The notes under the pieces were generated by a model that saw nothing but the letters and a program-made list of their open reading frames with translations, did no database searches and was not told the DNA's origin. A DNA stretch of 19,505 nt, from positions 1 to 19,505 of the forward strand of contig JAPLMV010000021.1 of assembly GCA_026386835.1 (NCBI GenBank), in the 5' to 3' direction. Positions 1 to 7,121 of the stretch are shown here, one piece after another. Each line of letters starts with the position of its first letter. Positions within the stretch are counted from its first letter, which is position 1. The position numbers and the translations under genes are program-made. The stretch is from Planctomycetota bacterium (GTDB lineage: Bacteria; Planctomycetota; Phycisphaerae; Sedimentisphaerales; Anaerobacaceae).

Positions 1-417
1 TTGAAAAGATGAAGTTACGGAAAATGGAAAGGTTTGAAGTTTGTTTTGATTGTATAGATGACAGCCCGGTACCCGCTATGGGCCTTGAGCTCGCCGTACA
101 GAATGGGCGTCATCGCATAAATTAATTGGGACCACAAGACAAAAGGCTAAAAGCCGTTGTGGAAACCCGGATAGAAGGTTGAACCAATCAAACAAATTTT
201 AGGCTTGACAGGCCTGGCTTCATAGAAGCGGATAGCGGATATCCGGAAGGCGAACTTTACAAAAGACTATATTACAGGCAAGGCCTGCCGTTATTTGTCT
301 TTGACGCATCTGCTCGACAAAATCGGTCTGTATAATTCTAACGCCATTAGGCAAAACTACAAACCTGTCTCCACGCTGTCGAACCACGAAATGTCATTTT
401 TCGGAAAACCATGTTTC
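1..417. other. Unassigned debris next to a truncated transposase
   Basis: No convincing gene was found here. Two short open stretches exist. On the minus strand, 15-146 is open for 43 codons and reads like a protein C-terminus (contains MTPILYGELKAHSGYRAVIY). On the plus strand, 226-429 is open from the preceding stop at 223-225 to a TAG at 427-429 (contains YLSLTHLLDKIGLYNSNAIR). Neither has a clear start with a ribosome binding site and I recognise neither. The plus-strand stretch runs into the point where the transposase at 418-1017 is cut off, so this is probably gene debris joined to an insertion-sequence remnant. Confidence 0.4.
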
Positions 418-1017
418 CTAGTAGGTTAGGCCATGAAAACCCCTGTCAGCTATCCATATACCTTTGCCGTCAAGAACCTTATTTACAGCTTTGACAGTTC
501 TGTGTATTTGCAGGTTCTGGCTTCCAACGGCTGGGTCTTCTATACTGAAAACATCCAGCGACAGAGGCAGAATACGTTTTTTGTTCAGATGGGCATAAAC
601 CTCGACGCACCAGTATCCAGGCACAAGCTTTTTCTCGCGGGCGTCTCTGACAAGTGCCAGATATTTCATTCTTCTTGCCCTGGGCTTTGCCATGTCTGTA
701 AGGTCGATTATGATGGGAGTATCAGGCTGAATGTATCTTGAGGCCGTTTGCCGGTAAGCATAGACTATGGCAGCTAAATTGCCAGATGGGCTGACCAGAT
801 GATTTAGCAGTCGTTTAAGGCGATGAAATATATCAGTGCAGTCATCGTGTATCCAGCCGGCAAATTCGGTTACAATAAGAGAACCGGACAACAGAATGGC
901 TGCCACTGCCTGCCGCAGAAACTTTTGTCTGGGCTTATCTGCATCAGTGATAATTGGAGTCATAAATTCATCGAGCAGATTTCTTGTCTTGCAAATGATA
1001 AAATCTTTTCGTAACAT
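418..1017 (-). pseudogene. Truncated DDE transposase (IS4-like fold)
   Basis: This is the N-terminal 199 residues of a cut-and-paste transposase with an RNase H-like DDE catalytic domain. The first catalytic Asp appears to be D105 in IIIDLTDMAKP. The second is D191 in GIWIADRGFHG. The protein stops eight residues later, so the region carrying the third acidic residue (normally a Glu more than 100 residues on) is missing and the product cannot be active. The reading frame ends on a TAG at the junction with foreign sequence near 418-430. The start ATG (1015-1017) is well supported by an AAGGAGG ribosome binding site on the minus strand. That site is one arm of the inverted repeat at 1024-1086. 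The exact IS family cannot be fixed from sequence alone; IS4-like is a judgement from the motif layout. Confidence 0.8.
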
Positions 1018-1023
1018 TTTTTG

Positions 1024-1086
1024 AACCTCCTTGTCTTGTTTGGGTTATATTGCTTAAAAACCGTATTTTACAAGCACAAGGAGGTT
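1024..1086 (-). promoter_or_regulatory. Inverted repeat sequestering the transposase RBS, with a promoter in its loop
   Basis: AACCTCCTTGT (1024-1034) and ACAAGGAGGTT (1076-1086) are perfectly complementary over 11 bp. They extend inward by CTTGT/ACAAG (1035-1039 and 1070-1074) with one bulged C at 1075. The lower-coordinate arm contains the AAGGAGG ribosome binding site of the minus-strand transposase. In the loop, on the minus strand, TTGTAA (1068-1073) and TATAAC (1044-1049) are 18 bases apart and resemble a sigma70 promoter whose start would fall near 1037. A transcript from this promoter would lack the 1070-1086 arm and have a free binding site. A transcript entering from outside would carry both arms and hide it. 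That logic matches the anti-readthrough control known for IS10 and IS50; its use here is inference. Confidence 0.55.
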
Positions 1087-1172
1087 TTTTCATCACCCCA
1101 ACGCAAAAACGGGTAATCGCGTGAAAATAAAGTGTCTTGCAAATTATTGGACAGGGATTAGACTATTAACTT

Positions 1173-1334
1173 ATGGCAAAGAAAAAGGCGGCGGAAGTAA
1201 AGGCAACAGACAATCAAGGGCAATCCACAGGACGCCTTACGGCGGATGCCCATGCCCCAAAGACATCACAGCCGAGGGCGGCTGTGCAACATGCAGGGAA
1301 GCCATCGGCGGTGGTTGATACGCTGGTGATATAG
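1173..1334 (+). pseudogene. N-terminal stub resembling a site-specific DNA methyltransferase
   Basis: This 53-codon frame starts at ATG 1173 and ends at TAG 1332-1334. It begins MAKKKAAEVKA, continues with a low-complexity linker, and ends VVDTLVI. From memory, adenine-specific DNA methyltransferases of the type III-like group often begin with a Lys/Ala-rich leader. They then reach a segment such as 'VIYCGDNL..L' just before the catalytic DPPF region. The match to that leader stops exactly at VI, where a stop codon appears and none of the methyltransferase core follows. I therefore read it as a truncated remnant. There is no strong ribosome binding site. It could instead be a chance or unrelated small ORF, since the match rests on composition and a few residues. 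Confidence 0.35.
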
Positions 1335-1351
1335 TTTCTGGAAGTATAAAA

Positions 1352-1549
1352 ATGCGTGCAGTATTAATGCTGGTGATATTAGCAGGGTTCATTTGGTTGC
1401 TTTGCTATTGCTTTTACTGTATTGGTAAGAAGAATGCAATTAAGAGTCCCAAACGAAAGGACGAAGCATCCACAACGAGGCGAAAGAAGGTCGAGTCCTT
1501 TGTAATAGAAAATGAGAATCGCAGCAGTTGCGGCGACGATAAACAGTAA
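1352..1549 (+). CDS. Possible small single-pass membrane protein
   Basis: This 65-residue frame encodes a hydrophobic segment at about residues 3-24, rich in Leu, Ile, Val, Trp and Cys. A basic, hydrophilic tail follows (KKNAIKSPKRKDE, TTRRKK). A GGAAG about nine bases before the ATG could serve as a ribosome binding site. The layout is that of a small inner-membrane protein with a cytoplasmic tail. I recognise no family. Two ORFs on the opposite strand overlap it, and the region lies among gene remnants, so it may not be a real gene. It is retained because start site, membrane segment and charge pattern agree. Confidence 0.3.
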   Translation: MRAVLMLVILAGFIWLLCYCFYCIGKKNAIKSPKRKDEASTTRRKKVESFVIENENRSSCGDDKQ

Positions 1550-1626
1550 ACTCGTTTTTGCAGTTCGGCCTTGTTGCGAAGATGTTGAGAAATAAATATT
1601 AACAATTTTTTTGAAGGAAGAAAAAA

Positions 1627-2328
1627 ATGAATACAAAATTGTTTTCACCTATCATCTTATTATTGACAGTTCTGTTTGTTTGGCCTGTGCAAATCTGGGC
1701 GGTGGATGCCAACTCGACTGCTGCAAAGGATGTTAACGCGGCCGGGGCAGTGGAACTTAAGTCAATCCAACTTGCAAAGCCTCAAACCGACGGCGGCAAG
1801 CCCCTAATGCAGGCACTGAAGGCCAGAAAGACTTCTCGCGAATTCAGCTCTGAGAAGTTGCCTATGCAGATTCTTTCAAATATGCTTTGGGCAGCATGCG
1901 GAGTCAATCGCGAGGATGGAAAACGCACTGCACCTACCGCAATGAATAAGCAGGAAATCGACGTTTATGTTGCTATGGCCGAAGGTCTTTATCTTTATGA
2001 TGCCAAGTCAAATATATTAGTCGGTGTTCTGGGAGGTGATATTCGTGCTGCGACTGGGAGACAACCGTTCGTAAAGGATGCCCCCGTAAATCTCGTTTTT
2101 GTAGCTGACTTTGCAAAGATGGGCAATGCTCCAGCCGACCAGAAAGAGTTCTATTCGGCTACCGATACGGGCTACATCAGCCAAAATGTTTATCTCTACT
2201 GCGCCAGCGAAGGATTAGCTACTGTCGTGCGCGGGCTTGTTGACAGGTCGGAGTGCCAGGCGGCTATGAAACTGCGACCCGACCAGAAAGTTATACTCGC
2301 ACAAACTGTTGGGTATCCTAAAAAATAG
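1627..2328 (+). CDS. Exported nitroreductase-family (SagB-like) flavoprotein
   Basis: The 233-residue product belongs to the nitroreductase superfamily, FMN-dependent enzymes that reduce nitro groups, quinones or related substrates with NAD(P)H. SagB-type members oxidise azoline rings. Visible family features are the FMN-phosphate-binding segment ARKTSREF (66-73), TAPTAMN (101-107), the TDTGYISQNVYL helix (179-190) and a C-terminal QTVGYPKK. The N-terminus is a clear Sec-type signal peptide, with hydrophobic residues 8-20 and cleavage plausible after QIWA (25), so the protein is likely exported. A strong purine-rich binding site (GAAGGAAG) precedes ATG 1627. No SagC/SagD or precursor-peptide gene lies nearby, so a bacteriocin role is not supported. 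The substrate is unknown. An FMN enzyme carrying a Sec signal raises the question of how it receives its cofactor. Confidence 0.8.
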   Translation: MNTKLFSPIILLLTVLFVWPVQIWAVDANSTAAKDVNAAGAVELKSIQLAKPQTDGGKPLMQALKARKTSREFSSEKLPMQILSNMLWAACGVNREDGKRTAPTAMNKQEIDVYVAMAEGLYLYDAKSNILVGVLGGDIRAATGRQPFVKDAPVNLVFVADFAKMGNAPADQKEFYSATDTGYISQNVYLYCASEGLATVVRGLVDRSECQAAMKLRPDQKVILAQTVGYPKK

Positions 2329-2439
2329 CGATTAACTTTATTTGATGCAAGGTTACTCAGTTTAAACCTTATTGTCGTGGTTCATAGCGAGCGGATGGCA
2401 GCTGGTGGTTGCAATTTGAGGAAGATTTTGATATTATTG

Positions 2440-2535
2440 CGGAGTCGGAAGGCTTGGTTTCCTTGTGCTACGTAGCGAGCCTACTCTTCCGAAGCGGCTG
2501 CGAAGGCTGGAAGCGTTACTTCGCAGAGTAGTAAG
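2440..2535. repeat. Palindrome-rich intergenic element
   Basis: This short stretch holds several nested symmetries. GCTACGTAGC (2467-2476) is a perfect 10-bp palindrome. CTGCGAAG (2498-2505) pairs with CTTCGCAG (2519-2526) across a 13-base loop. CTACT (2481-2485) pairs with AGTAG (2527-2531) outside it. The density suggests a REP- or MITE-like structured repeat, or a folded RNA just before the DUF2142 gene. A 110-residue minus-strand ORF here (2434-2766) is low-complexity, rich in Leu, Arg and Ser, and looks like a product of the repeat rather than a gene. Confidence 0.4.
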
Positions 2536-2571
2536 CAGCCAGGCGTTTAATATGTAAAATTCCAGATTATT

Positions 2572-3975
2572 ATGATGAACGACAATCCTGTTAGAACAAC
2601 TTTGCAAAAGATATTTTTTCCACAAAATATTTTTTTGCTTTTCGGCAGTATCTTCGGGTTGTTGTTTGTAGTGATCACGCCTCCTTTTCAGGTTGCTGAT
2701 GAACCGGCGCACTTCTATCGGGCTTATCAGGTCTCGGAAGGCGTTATCAAAGGTCAAAGACAACAAGATGTTTCAGGCGGTCTGCTGCCAGTCAGTCTGG
2801 CATCTGTTTCCAGGCAGATTTCCGGGAACATCCCCTTTCATCCGGAAAACAAACAGGAAATAGGCGATCTCCTCCGCGGGTTGCGTATGCCGTTAGACCG
2901 CACAGAGAGAGGCTTTATTCCATTTGTCAATACAACCATTCATACGCCTTTGGTCTATATTCCGCAGGCCGTGGGAATATTATTCGGGCGAATCCTAAGC
3001 GATTCTGTTTTGGTCCTGATGTATTTCGGCAGGCTGACAAACCTGATTTTCTGGGTCGCTCTTGTTTACCATGCCATTAAGATCACTCCTGTTTTTAAAT
3101 ACCTGTTTTTAGTTCTGGCGCTGGCGCCCATGTCTTTGTTTCAGGCGGCGTCCTTGTCGGCTGATAGTCTGACCAATGCCTTGTCATTTCTATGGATTGC
3201 AGTATGCCTGATGTTTTCCTGCCAGAGATGTACTCCGATTAAAAAACGCGAGCTATGCATGTTATTAATATTATCCGTAATGGTTTCATTGTCTAAACAG
3301 GTTTACTTGATCCTGGTGTTTCTTGTATTTCTCATTCCGTCCGACAAGTTTGGCGGCAAAAGAAACAAATGGCGGGCCAGTCTAACGCTGATAGTATTAT
3401 CTCTTGTTTGCTCGGCAGGATGGCTTTATTCCATCAGGGATATTTATGTTCCTTTTCGCGATGGGATACAAATTCAAACACAGTTGCATTTTATTCTTTC
3501 CAGTCCTTTCAAATATGCAGAAATACTGTTGGGGACTTTCAGGGAACAGTGGTGGCTTCTTCCCGCAGGCTATATTGGTATTCTTGGATGGCTTGATACT
3601 CCGTTGCTGCTATGGCAATACCCGTATTATACAGTCCTCTTTATTGCAGTCGCGTTATCGGAGAGAAGCGTAGAATGTCTTTTTTCCCTGAAAAACAGAG
3701 TATTAATCTTTTTCGTTTTTTTGGCAGGCGTGATACTGATTTTTACCTCGCAATATCTGAGCTGGACCCTGCCGAAAGCCAGTTTAATAGAGGGACTGCA
3801 GGGGCGGTATTTTATTCCGGTCTGCCCTCTGCTTCTGATGCTTTTATATAATCAGAAAATCTCACAGATTAAAGTGTTGAACAAATTTGTTTTCCCTGTG
3901 AAAATGGGTTTTTATTTATCGATTACTGTTTCTCTTATATGTACAATAGCAGTAGTGATTAAGCGTTATTATTAG
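2572..3975 (+). CDS. DUF2142 family polytopic membrane protein, probably GT-C-like
   Basis: This 467-residue, mostly hydrophobic protein matches the DUF2142 family of membrane proteins found in cell-surface polysaccharide clusters. A first membrane segment (about 20-36) is followed by the hallmark PPFQVADEPAHFYRAYQ (37-53). Its D43-E44 pair sits in the first extracytoplasmic loop, where GT-C glycosyltransferases keep a catalytic acid. About ten further hydrophobic stretches follow, ending with a short basic tail. By family resemblance it may transfer a sugar from a lipid-linked donor on the outer face of the membrane; this is inference. The start is either ATG 2572 or the adjacent ATG 2575, and neither has a good ribosome binding site. 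Glycan genes follow on the same strand, so it is probably part of that cluster. Confidence 0.8.
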   Translation: MMNDNPVRTTLQKIFFPQNIFLLFGSIFGLLFVVITPPFQVADEPAHFYRAYQVSEGVIKGQRQQDVSGGLLPVSLASVSRQISGNIPFHPENKQEIGDLLRGLRMPLDRTERGFIPFVNTTIHTPLVYIPQAVGILFGRILSDSVLVLMYFGRLTNLIFWVALVYHAIKITPVFKYLFLVLALAPMSLFQAASLSADSLTNALSFLWIAVCLMFSCQRCTPIKKRELCMLLILSVMVSLSKQVYLILVFLVFLIPSDKFGGKRNKWRASLTLIVLSLVCSAGWLYSIRDIYVPFRDGIQIQTQLHFILSSPFKYAEILLGTFREQWWLLPAGYIGILGWLDTPLLLWQYPYYTVLFIAVALSERSVECLFSLKNRVLIFFVFLAGVILIFTSQYLSWTLPKASLIEGLQGRYFIPVCPLLLMLLYNQKISQIKVLNKFVFPVKMGFYLSITVSLICTIAVVIKRYY

Positions 3976-3999
3976 TCGGGATAAGGTCAGAATGGTTGT

Positions 4000-4751
4000 T
4001 TGGAAAGGAAAATCACCAGGGCTTGTTATCTTATGTTTTTTGACTGGGAAATATTTGTAGTAAAGCTGAAAGCTTTTTTTAAGTTTTATCGGCATTATAA
4101 TATCGAAAAAACTGTTTTCAGTTCTGCGAAGGCTGGACAAAAGCAGGCACTTCCTTTTCGTGAATCCGCATTTTCGCACAAATACTGTATTGGAAAAGGT
4201 CTGGAAATAGGATTTTCAGCAGATAAACCTTTTGGTTTAAATACATTAAATGTTGCCTTCACCGGTTCGATGGATACAAGATTCAAGAAAGAGGATGTCA
4301 AGCTTTGCGGGAAGGCCCTAAAGGTTGATATTGTTGCCAATGGCGATAACACTGCACTGCCTGAAGAAAGCCAGGGTTTTATCGTCAGTTCTGATGTAAT
4401 TGAGCATTCCCCCAATCCGATTAAAGCACTTGTCGAAAGGGGCAGGCATATCGGGCCCGGCGGAGCTATTTTTATGATTGTTACTCATAAAGAGTGTACT
4501 TTCGACAAGGAAAACTGAAAACTTTTTTGAAGCATATAATCGATGACTACTTAACTGACAATACTAAATCTCATAATGACCCCAATTATCATGACCATTG
4601 CTGGATAACTGAAGATTTTGTAAACATAGTTAATTGGATGACTGCAAACATAGGCGTAAACTTGGAAATTGTCGAAGTATTGGATGTTGATGATAAAGTC
4701 GGTAATGGCTTCTCGGTATTCATAAGAAAAATGGGAAGCGAAAATATATAA
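4000..4751 (+). pseudogene. Frameshifted SAM-dependent methyltransferase of a glycan cluster
   Basis: Two frames together encode a class I SAM methyltransferase. The first part (TTG 4000 or ATG 4033 to the TGA at 4516-4518) has motif I GLEIGFSAD (67-75), the SSDVIEHSPNP strand-loop (130-140) and GPGGAIFMIV (152-161), then ends HKECTFDKEN. The second part, open from about 4494 to 4751 in the -1 frame, continues as KTFLKHIIDDYL and NYHDHCWITEDF to a natural C-terminus, FSVFIRK. Joining the frames restores a continuous family-like sequence. This implies loss of one base around the A-rich stretch at 4508-4516. The family commonly accompanies glycosyltransferases and probably methylates a sugar or glycan end. 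Sequencing error or a recoding event are alternatives, but simple decay fits the scarred surroundings. Confidence 0.75.
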
Positions 4752-4774
4752 AATATATTCAATAGTTATGCAAA

Positions 4775-6658
4775 ATGAAAAATGTAATTACATATATTTT
4801 GGTTTTTGCTCGTGCCTTTTGGTGGCTTCTCTTTGGTACGCAAAGAAAAAAACTTAAAAAGGTGTGGCTGGTATATCAAGTCGGGGGTATCAGATTGTGC
4901 TGGTATTACATGGTAGGCAGATTCAATGCAAAAGTTTTGTCGTATGATCCTTTTCGAAACCAACTGTCCGATTCACAGAGTAAATATATTCTGGAAAAAT
5001 TTACATATAAGCCTCTATTTTCCATAGTAGTTCCGGTATATAAAGTGGCTTGTGAATGGCTCGATGAATGTATTAGTTCTGTTGTCAATCAGCATTATAT
5101 AAAATGGGAGTTGATATTGGTCGATGATTCTTCCCAAAAGGATGACTTGACACAATTAATAAACTCATGGGTATCGCAAGATAATCGTATCAGGTCTTAT
5201 TGTTTGGTGAAAAATTTAGGCATAGCAGGAGCCACAAATTTCGGGATAAGACAAGCTAAAGGCCAATTCATAGCTTTTCTTGACCACGATGACGAACTGA
5301 CAGCTGATGCACTAACCTGGGTTACCTATGCTTTAAACAAAAATCCAGATGCATTGTGGTTATATTCTGACGAAGATCTAATCTCAATGGCTGGCAAATG
5401 CCATCACCCACATTTTAAACCAGATTTTTCACCAGAGTTTCTTTTATCTAACATGTTCACTTGTCATCTTAGTGTATACTCATCAGAGATGCTTGCTAAA
5501 GTTGGACATCTGCGGGATGGCTTTGACGGTTCACAAGACCATGATTTAGCATTGAGGCTTTCAGAGATTATCCCGAAAGAAAAAATTATCCATATTCCCC
5601 GAGTCTTATATCATTGGCGAGAAGTCCTATGTTCAACGGCTATGGGTATCGAGGCAAAACCTAAGGCTCCTTCCGCTGGTAGAAAAGCAGTAGCCGAAGC
5701 TTTGCAACGACGTAATTTAAAAGGTGAGGTGAGTTCTTATGAACTTTGCTCTACAATATATCAGATTAAATTTGAACCTTCCGAATTCCCAAAAATAAGT
5801 GTTATAATACCTACGAAAAACGGATTATCTTTAATAAAAAAGTGTATCGATTCTGTGAGAAGATGCACAAATTATCCAAATTTTGAAATAATATTAATAA
5901 ATAATCAATCCGACGATACAGCTTTTCTCGAATACATAAAAAGGGAACAGTCCTTAAACAGAATCAAGGTTCTAAACTACGATAAACCATTCAATCACTC
6001 TGATATGAACAATATCGCTGCAGATTCAGTTGACAGTGAATTTATTGTTCTTATGAATAATGATATTGAAATTATTTCAGACCAATGGCTCGAGCAGCTT
6101 TTAGCTACAATACAGATTGATGAATCGGTTGCGGTTGCAGGGGGTTTGCTTTTGTACCCAGACGGTATAGTTCAGCACGGCGGTATTATTCTTGGGCTAA
6201 ACGGAACAGCAGGACATGCCAATAAATATATACACGGCAAATCACCGGGATATTTAGGTCGCATTCAGGCTCTTCAGGAAGTCTCCGGCATTACTGCTGC
6301 TTTGGCGATAATAAGACGCAGTAGTTTTCAACTTGTAATTGGTTTTAATGCAAACCGTTATCCAACATTATATAATGATGTTGATCTGTGTATACGCCTA
6401 AGAAAGGAAGGATATCGGTGTATTTATAATCCAATGGTAAGGGCTATTCATTATGAAACAAAGACTCGTCCTGTAAATATTGAAGAGTTTGTTTATAAAC
6501 AAAGACTTGGAAGTGATTATGCTGAAATACTTAATCGTGACCCTTTTTACAATCCCAATTTGGCCCTTAATAATGAACAATTCCATGGATTTAGAGAGTT
6601 TCCTGTCGAAAATCAGATTCAAGAATTAGCTAATATTCCAGAGTGGTATCTTGCTTGA
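4775..6658 (+). CDS. Two-domain family 2 glycosyltransferase
   Basis: The 627-residue product carries two GT-A family 2 domains in tandem. Domain one starts at FSIVVPVYK (82-90), has LILVDDSS (113-120) and a metal-binding D170-H-D-D173 motif, then QDHDLALRL (254-262). Domain two starts at ISVIIPTKN (341-349), has LINNQSDD (374-381), the NND motif at 428-430 and NDVDLCIRLR (534-543). An N-terminal stretch of about 80 residues has a hydrophobic segment at 5-20 that may hold it at the membrane. Such proteins add sugars from nucleotide donors during O-antigen, capsule or rhamnan-type polysaccharide synthesis. The ATG at 4775 follows A+T-rich sequence with no strong binding site. Its codons are much richer in A+T than the dxs block, suggesting horizontal acquisition. 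Its stop overlaps the start of the next glycosyltransferase fragment by 8 bases. Confidence 0.9.
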   Translation: MKNVITYILVFARAFWWLLFGTQRKKLKKVWLVYQVGGIRLCWYYMVGRFNAKVLSYDPFRNQLSDSQSKYILEKFTYKPLFSIVVPVYKVACEWLDECISSVVNQHYIKWELILVDDSSQKDDLTQLINSWVSQDNRIRSYCLVKNLGIAGATNFGIRQAKGQFIAFLDHDDELTADALTWVTYALNKNPDALWLYSDEDLISMAGKCHHPHFKPDFSPEFLLSNMFTCHLSVYSSEMLAKVGHLRDGFDGSQDHDLALRLSEIIPKEKIIHIPRVLYHWREVLCSTAMGIEAKPKAPSAGRKAVAEALQRRNLKGEVSSYELCSTIYQIKFEPSEFPKISVIIPTKNGLSLIKKCIDSVRRCTNYPNFEIILINNQSDDTAFLEYIKREQSLNRIKVLNYDKPFNHSDMNNIAADSVDSEFIVLMNNDIEIISDQWLEQLLATIQIDESVAVAGGLLLYPDGIVQHGGIILGLNGTAGHANKYIHGKSPGYLGRIQALQEVSGITAALAIIRRSSFQLVIGFNANRYPTLYNDVDLCIRLRKEGYRCIYNPMVRAIHYETKTRPVNIEEFVYKQRLGSDYAEILNRDPFYNPNLALNNEQFHGFREFPVENQIQELANIPEWYLA

Positions 6659-7025
6659 GCCGATTCCAGATAGAAACACAACAACCGTTGTAATACCTAC
6701 CCACAAAGCTGGTCAACTTTTCACTGATTTATTGGATAGTTTGGAAACCCAAACCTTGCAACGGGTGCGTCTGCCGTTTGTAGGTAGAACTGGCACAAAA
6801 ATCGCCAATGAAGAACAGATGCGATACGCTGTGTTCAGGTCGAAGGGCTATGACATTGGTTCTGGAGCGGTAGAGGGTGCGTGTAAATATGTGGTTGGTA
6901 AACGTCTCAAACAAAGCGTAATGATATGGACACGTGCTGGTTCATCAGCAACGCTGGCTCTGCGAATAAGTTGGCTTAATAAGGAATGGGACGAATTATG
7001 GTCAAAAAAGCCCTTAGCCGCCTGA
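6651..7025 (+). pseudogene. Glycosyltransferase N-terminus fused in frame to a transposase C-terminus
   Basis: This 124-codon frame is a chimera. Residues 1-36 (LEPIPDRNTTTVVIPTHKAG, ending SLETQTL) are the opening of another family 2 glycosyltransferase: the first beta strand VVIPTHKAG and the helix after it. From residue 38 the frame enters an ISKra4-like element whose left terminal repeat is translated as RVRLPFVGR. It then encodes a transposase C-terminus, with YDIGSGAVEGACK (67-79, holding the presumed catalytic Glu) and KRLKQS (83-88), ending KPLAA. The TTG start at 6651 overlaps the preceding gene's stop, implying that the intact gene was translationally coupled to it. The rest of the glycosyltransferase is not found downstream, so insertion was probably followed by deletion. 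Neither half should be functional. Confidence 0.85.
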
Positions 7026-7055
7026 AAAATCTCCCCACAAACGTGAAGTGCACCC
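6763..7055 (+). mobile_element. Internally deleted ISKra4-like element (293 bp) with both terminal repeats
   Basis: The left end at 6763 begins GGGTGC and includes CGTTTGTAGG. The right end, read on the minus strand from 7055, begins GGGTGCACTTCACG and continues TTTGTGGGGAGA. The two ends match at 19 of 26 positions, as terminal inverted repeats should. Between them only the last 80 or so codons of a transposase remain, with the IGSG-VE motif characteristic of ISKra4 transposases, ending 30 bases before the right tip. The bulk of the transposase has been lost, leaving a miniature, non-autonomous element. I see no clear target-site duplication: the left flank ends TTGCAAC and the right flank begins ATATAAC. 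This is consistent with a later deletion on one side. Confidence 0.75.
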
Positions 7056-7081
7056 ATATAACGATAAATCATTGGAATTGG

Positions 7082-7110
7082 TTGAATTTCCTAACATATT
7101 GCTGTACAAT
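7082..7110 (+). promoter_or_regulatory. Sigma70-like promoter for dxs
   Basis: TTGAAT (7082-7087) and TACAAT (7105-7110) are separated by exactly 17 bases, each one mismatch from the consensus hexamers. The expected transcription start, around 7117, is only about five bases before the dxs ATG at 7122. No Shine-Dalgarno sequence lies between. The promoter begins 27 bases after the end of the ISKra4-like element, so it may have been left intact, or created, by the insertion. Confidence 0.5.
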
Positions 7111-7121
7111 GGTTTGCTTCA

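Noticed and set aside
433..741. 102-codon plus-strand ORF
   Set aside because: It is antisense to the transposase fragment, which has a strong ribosome binding site and DDE motifs.
1379..1648. 89-codon minus-strand ORF opposite the small membrane protein
   Set aside because: It has no binding site or family, and it overlaps the start of the nitroreductase gene.
1627..2328. Part of an azoline-type bacteriocin cluster
   Set aside because: The SagB-like resemblance alone is not enough: no cyclodehydratase, precursor peptide or transporter genes are nearby, and the protein has a signal peptide.
2434..2766. 110-codon minus-strand ORF
   Set aside because: Its low-complexity Leu/Arg/Ser C-terminus comes from the palindromic element, and the rest is antisense to the DUF2142 gene.
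4494..4751. Independent 85-codon gene starting at GTG
   Set aside because: Its sequence is the natural continuation of the methyltransferase before it, so it is the downstream half of a frameshifted gene.
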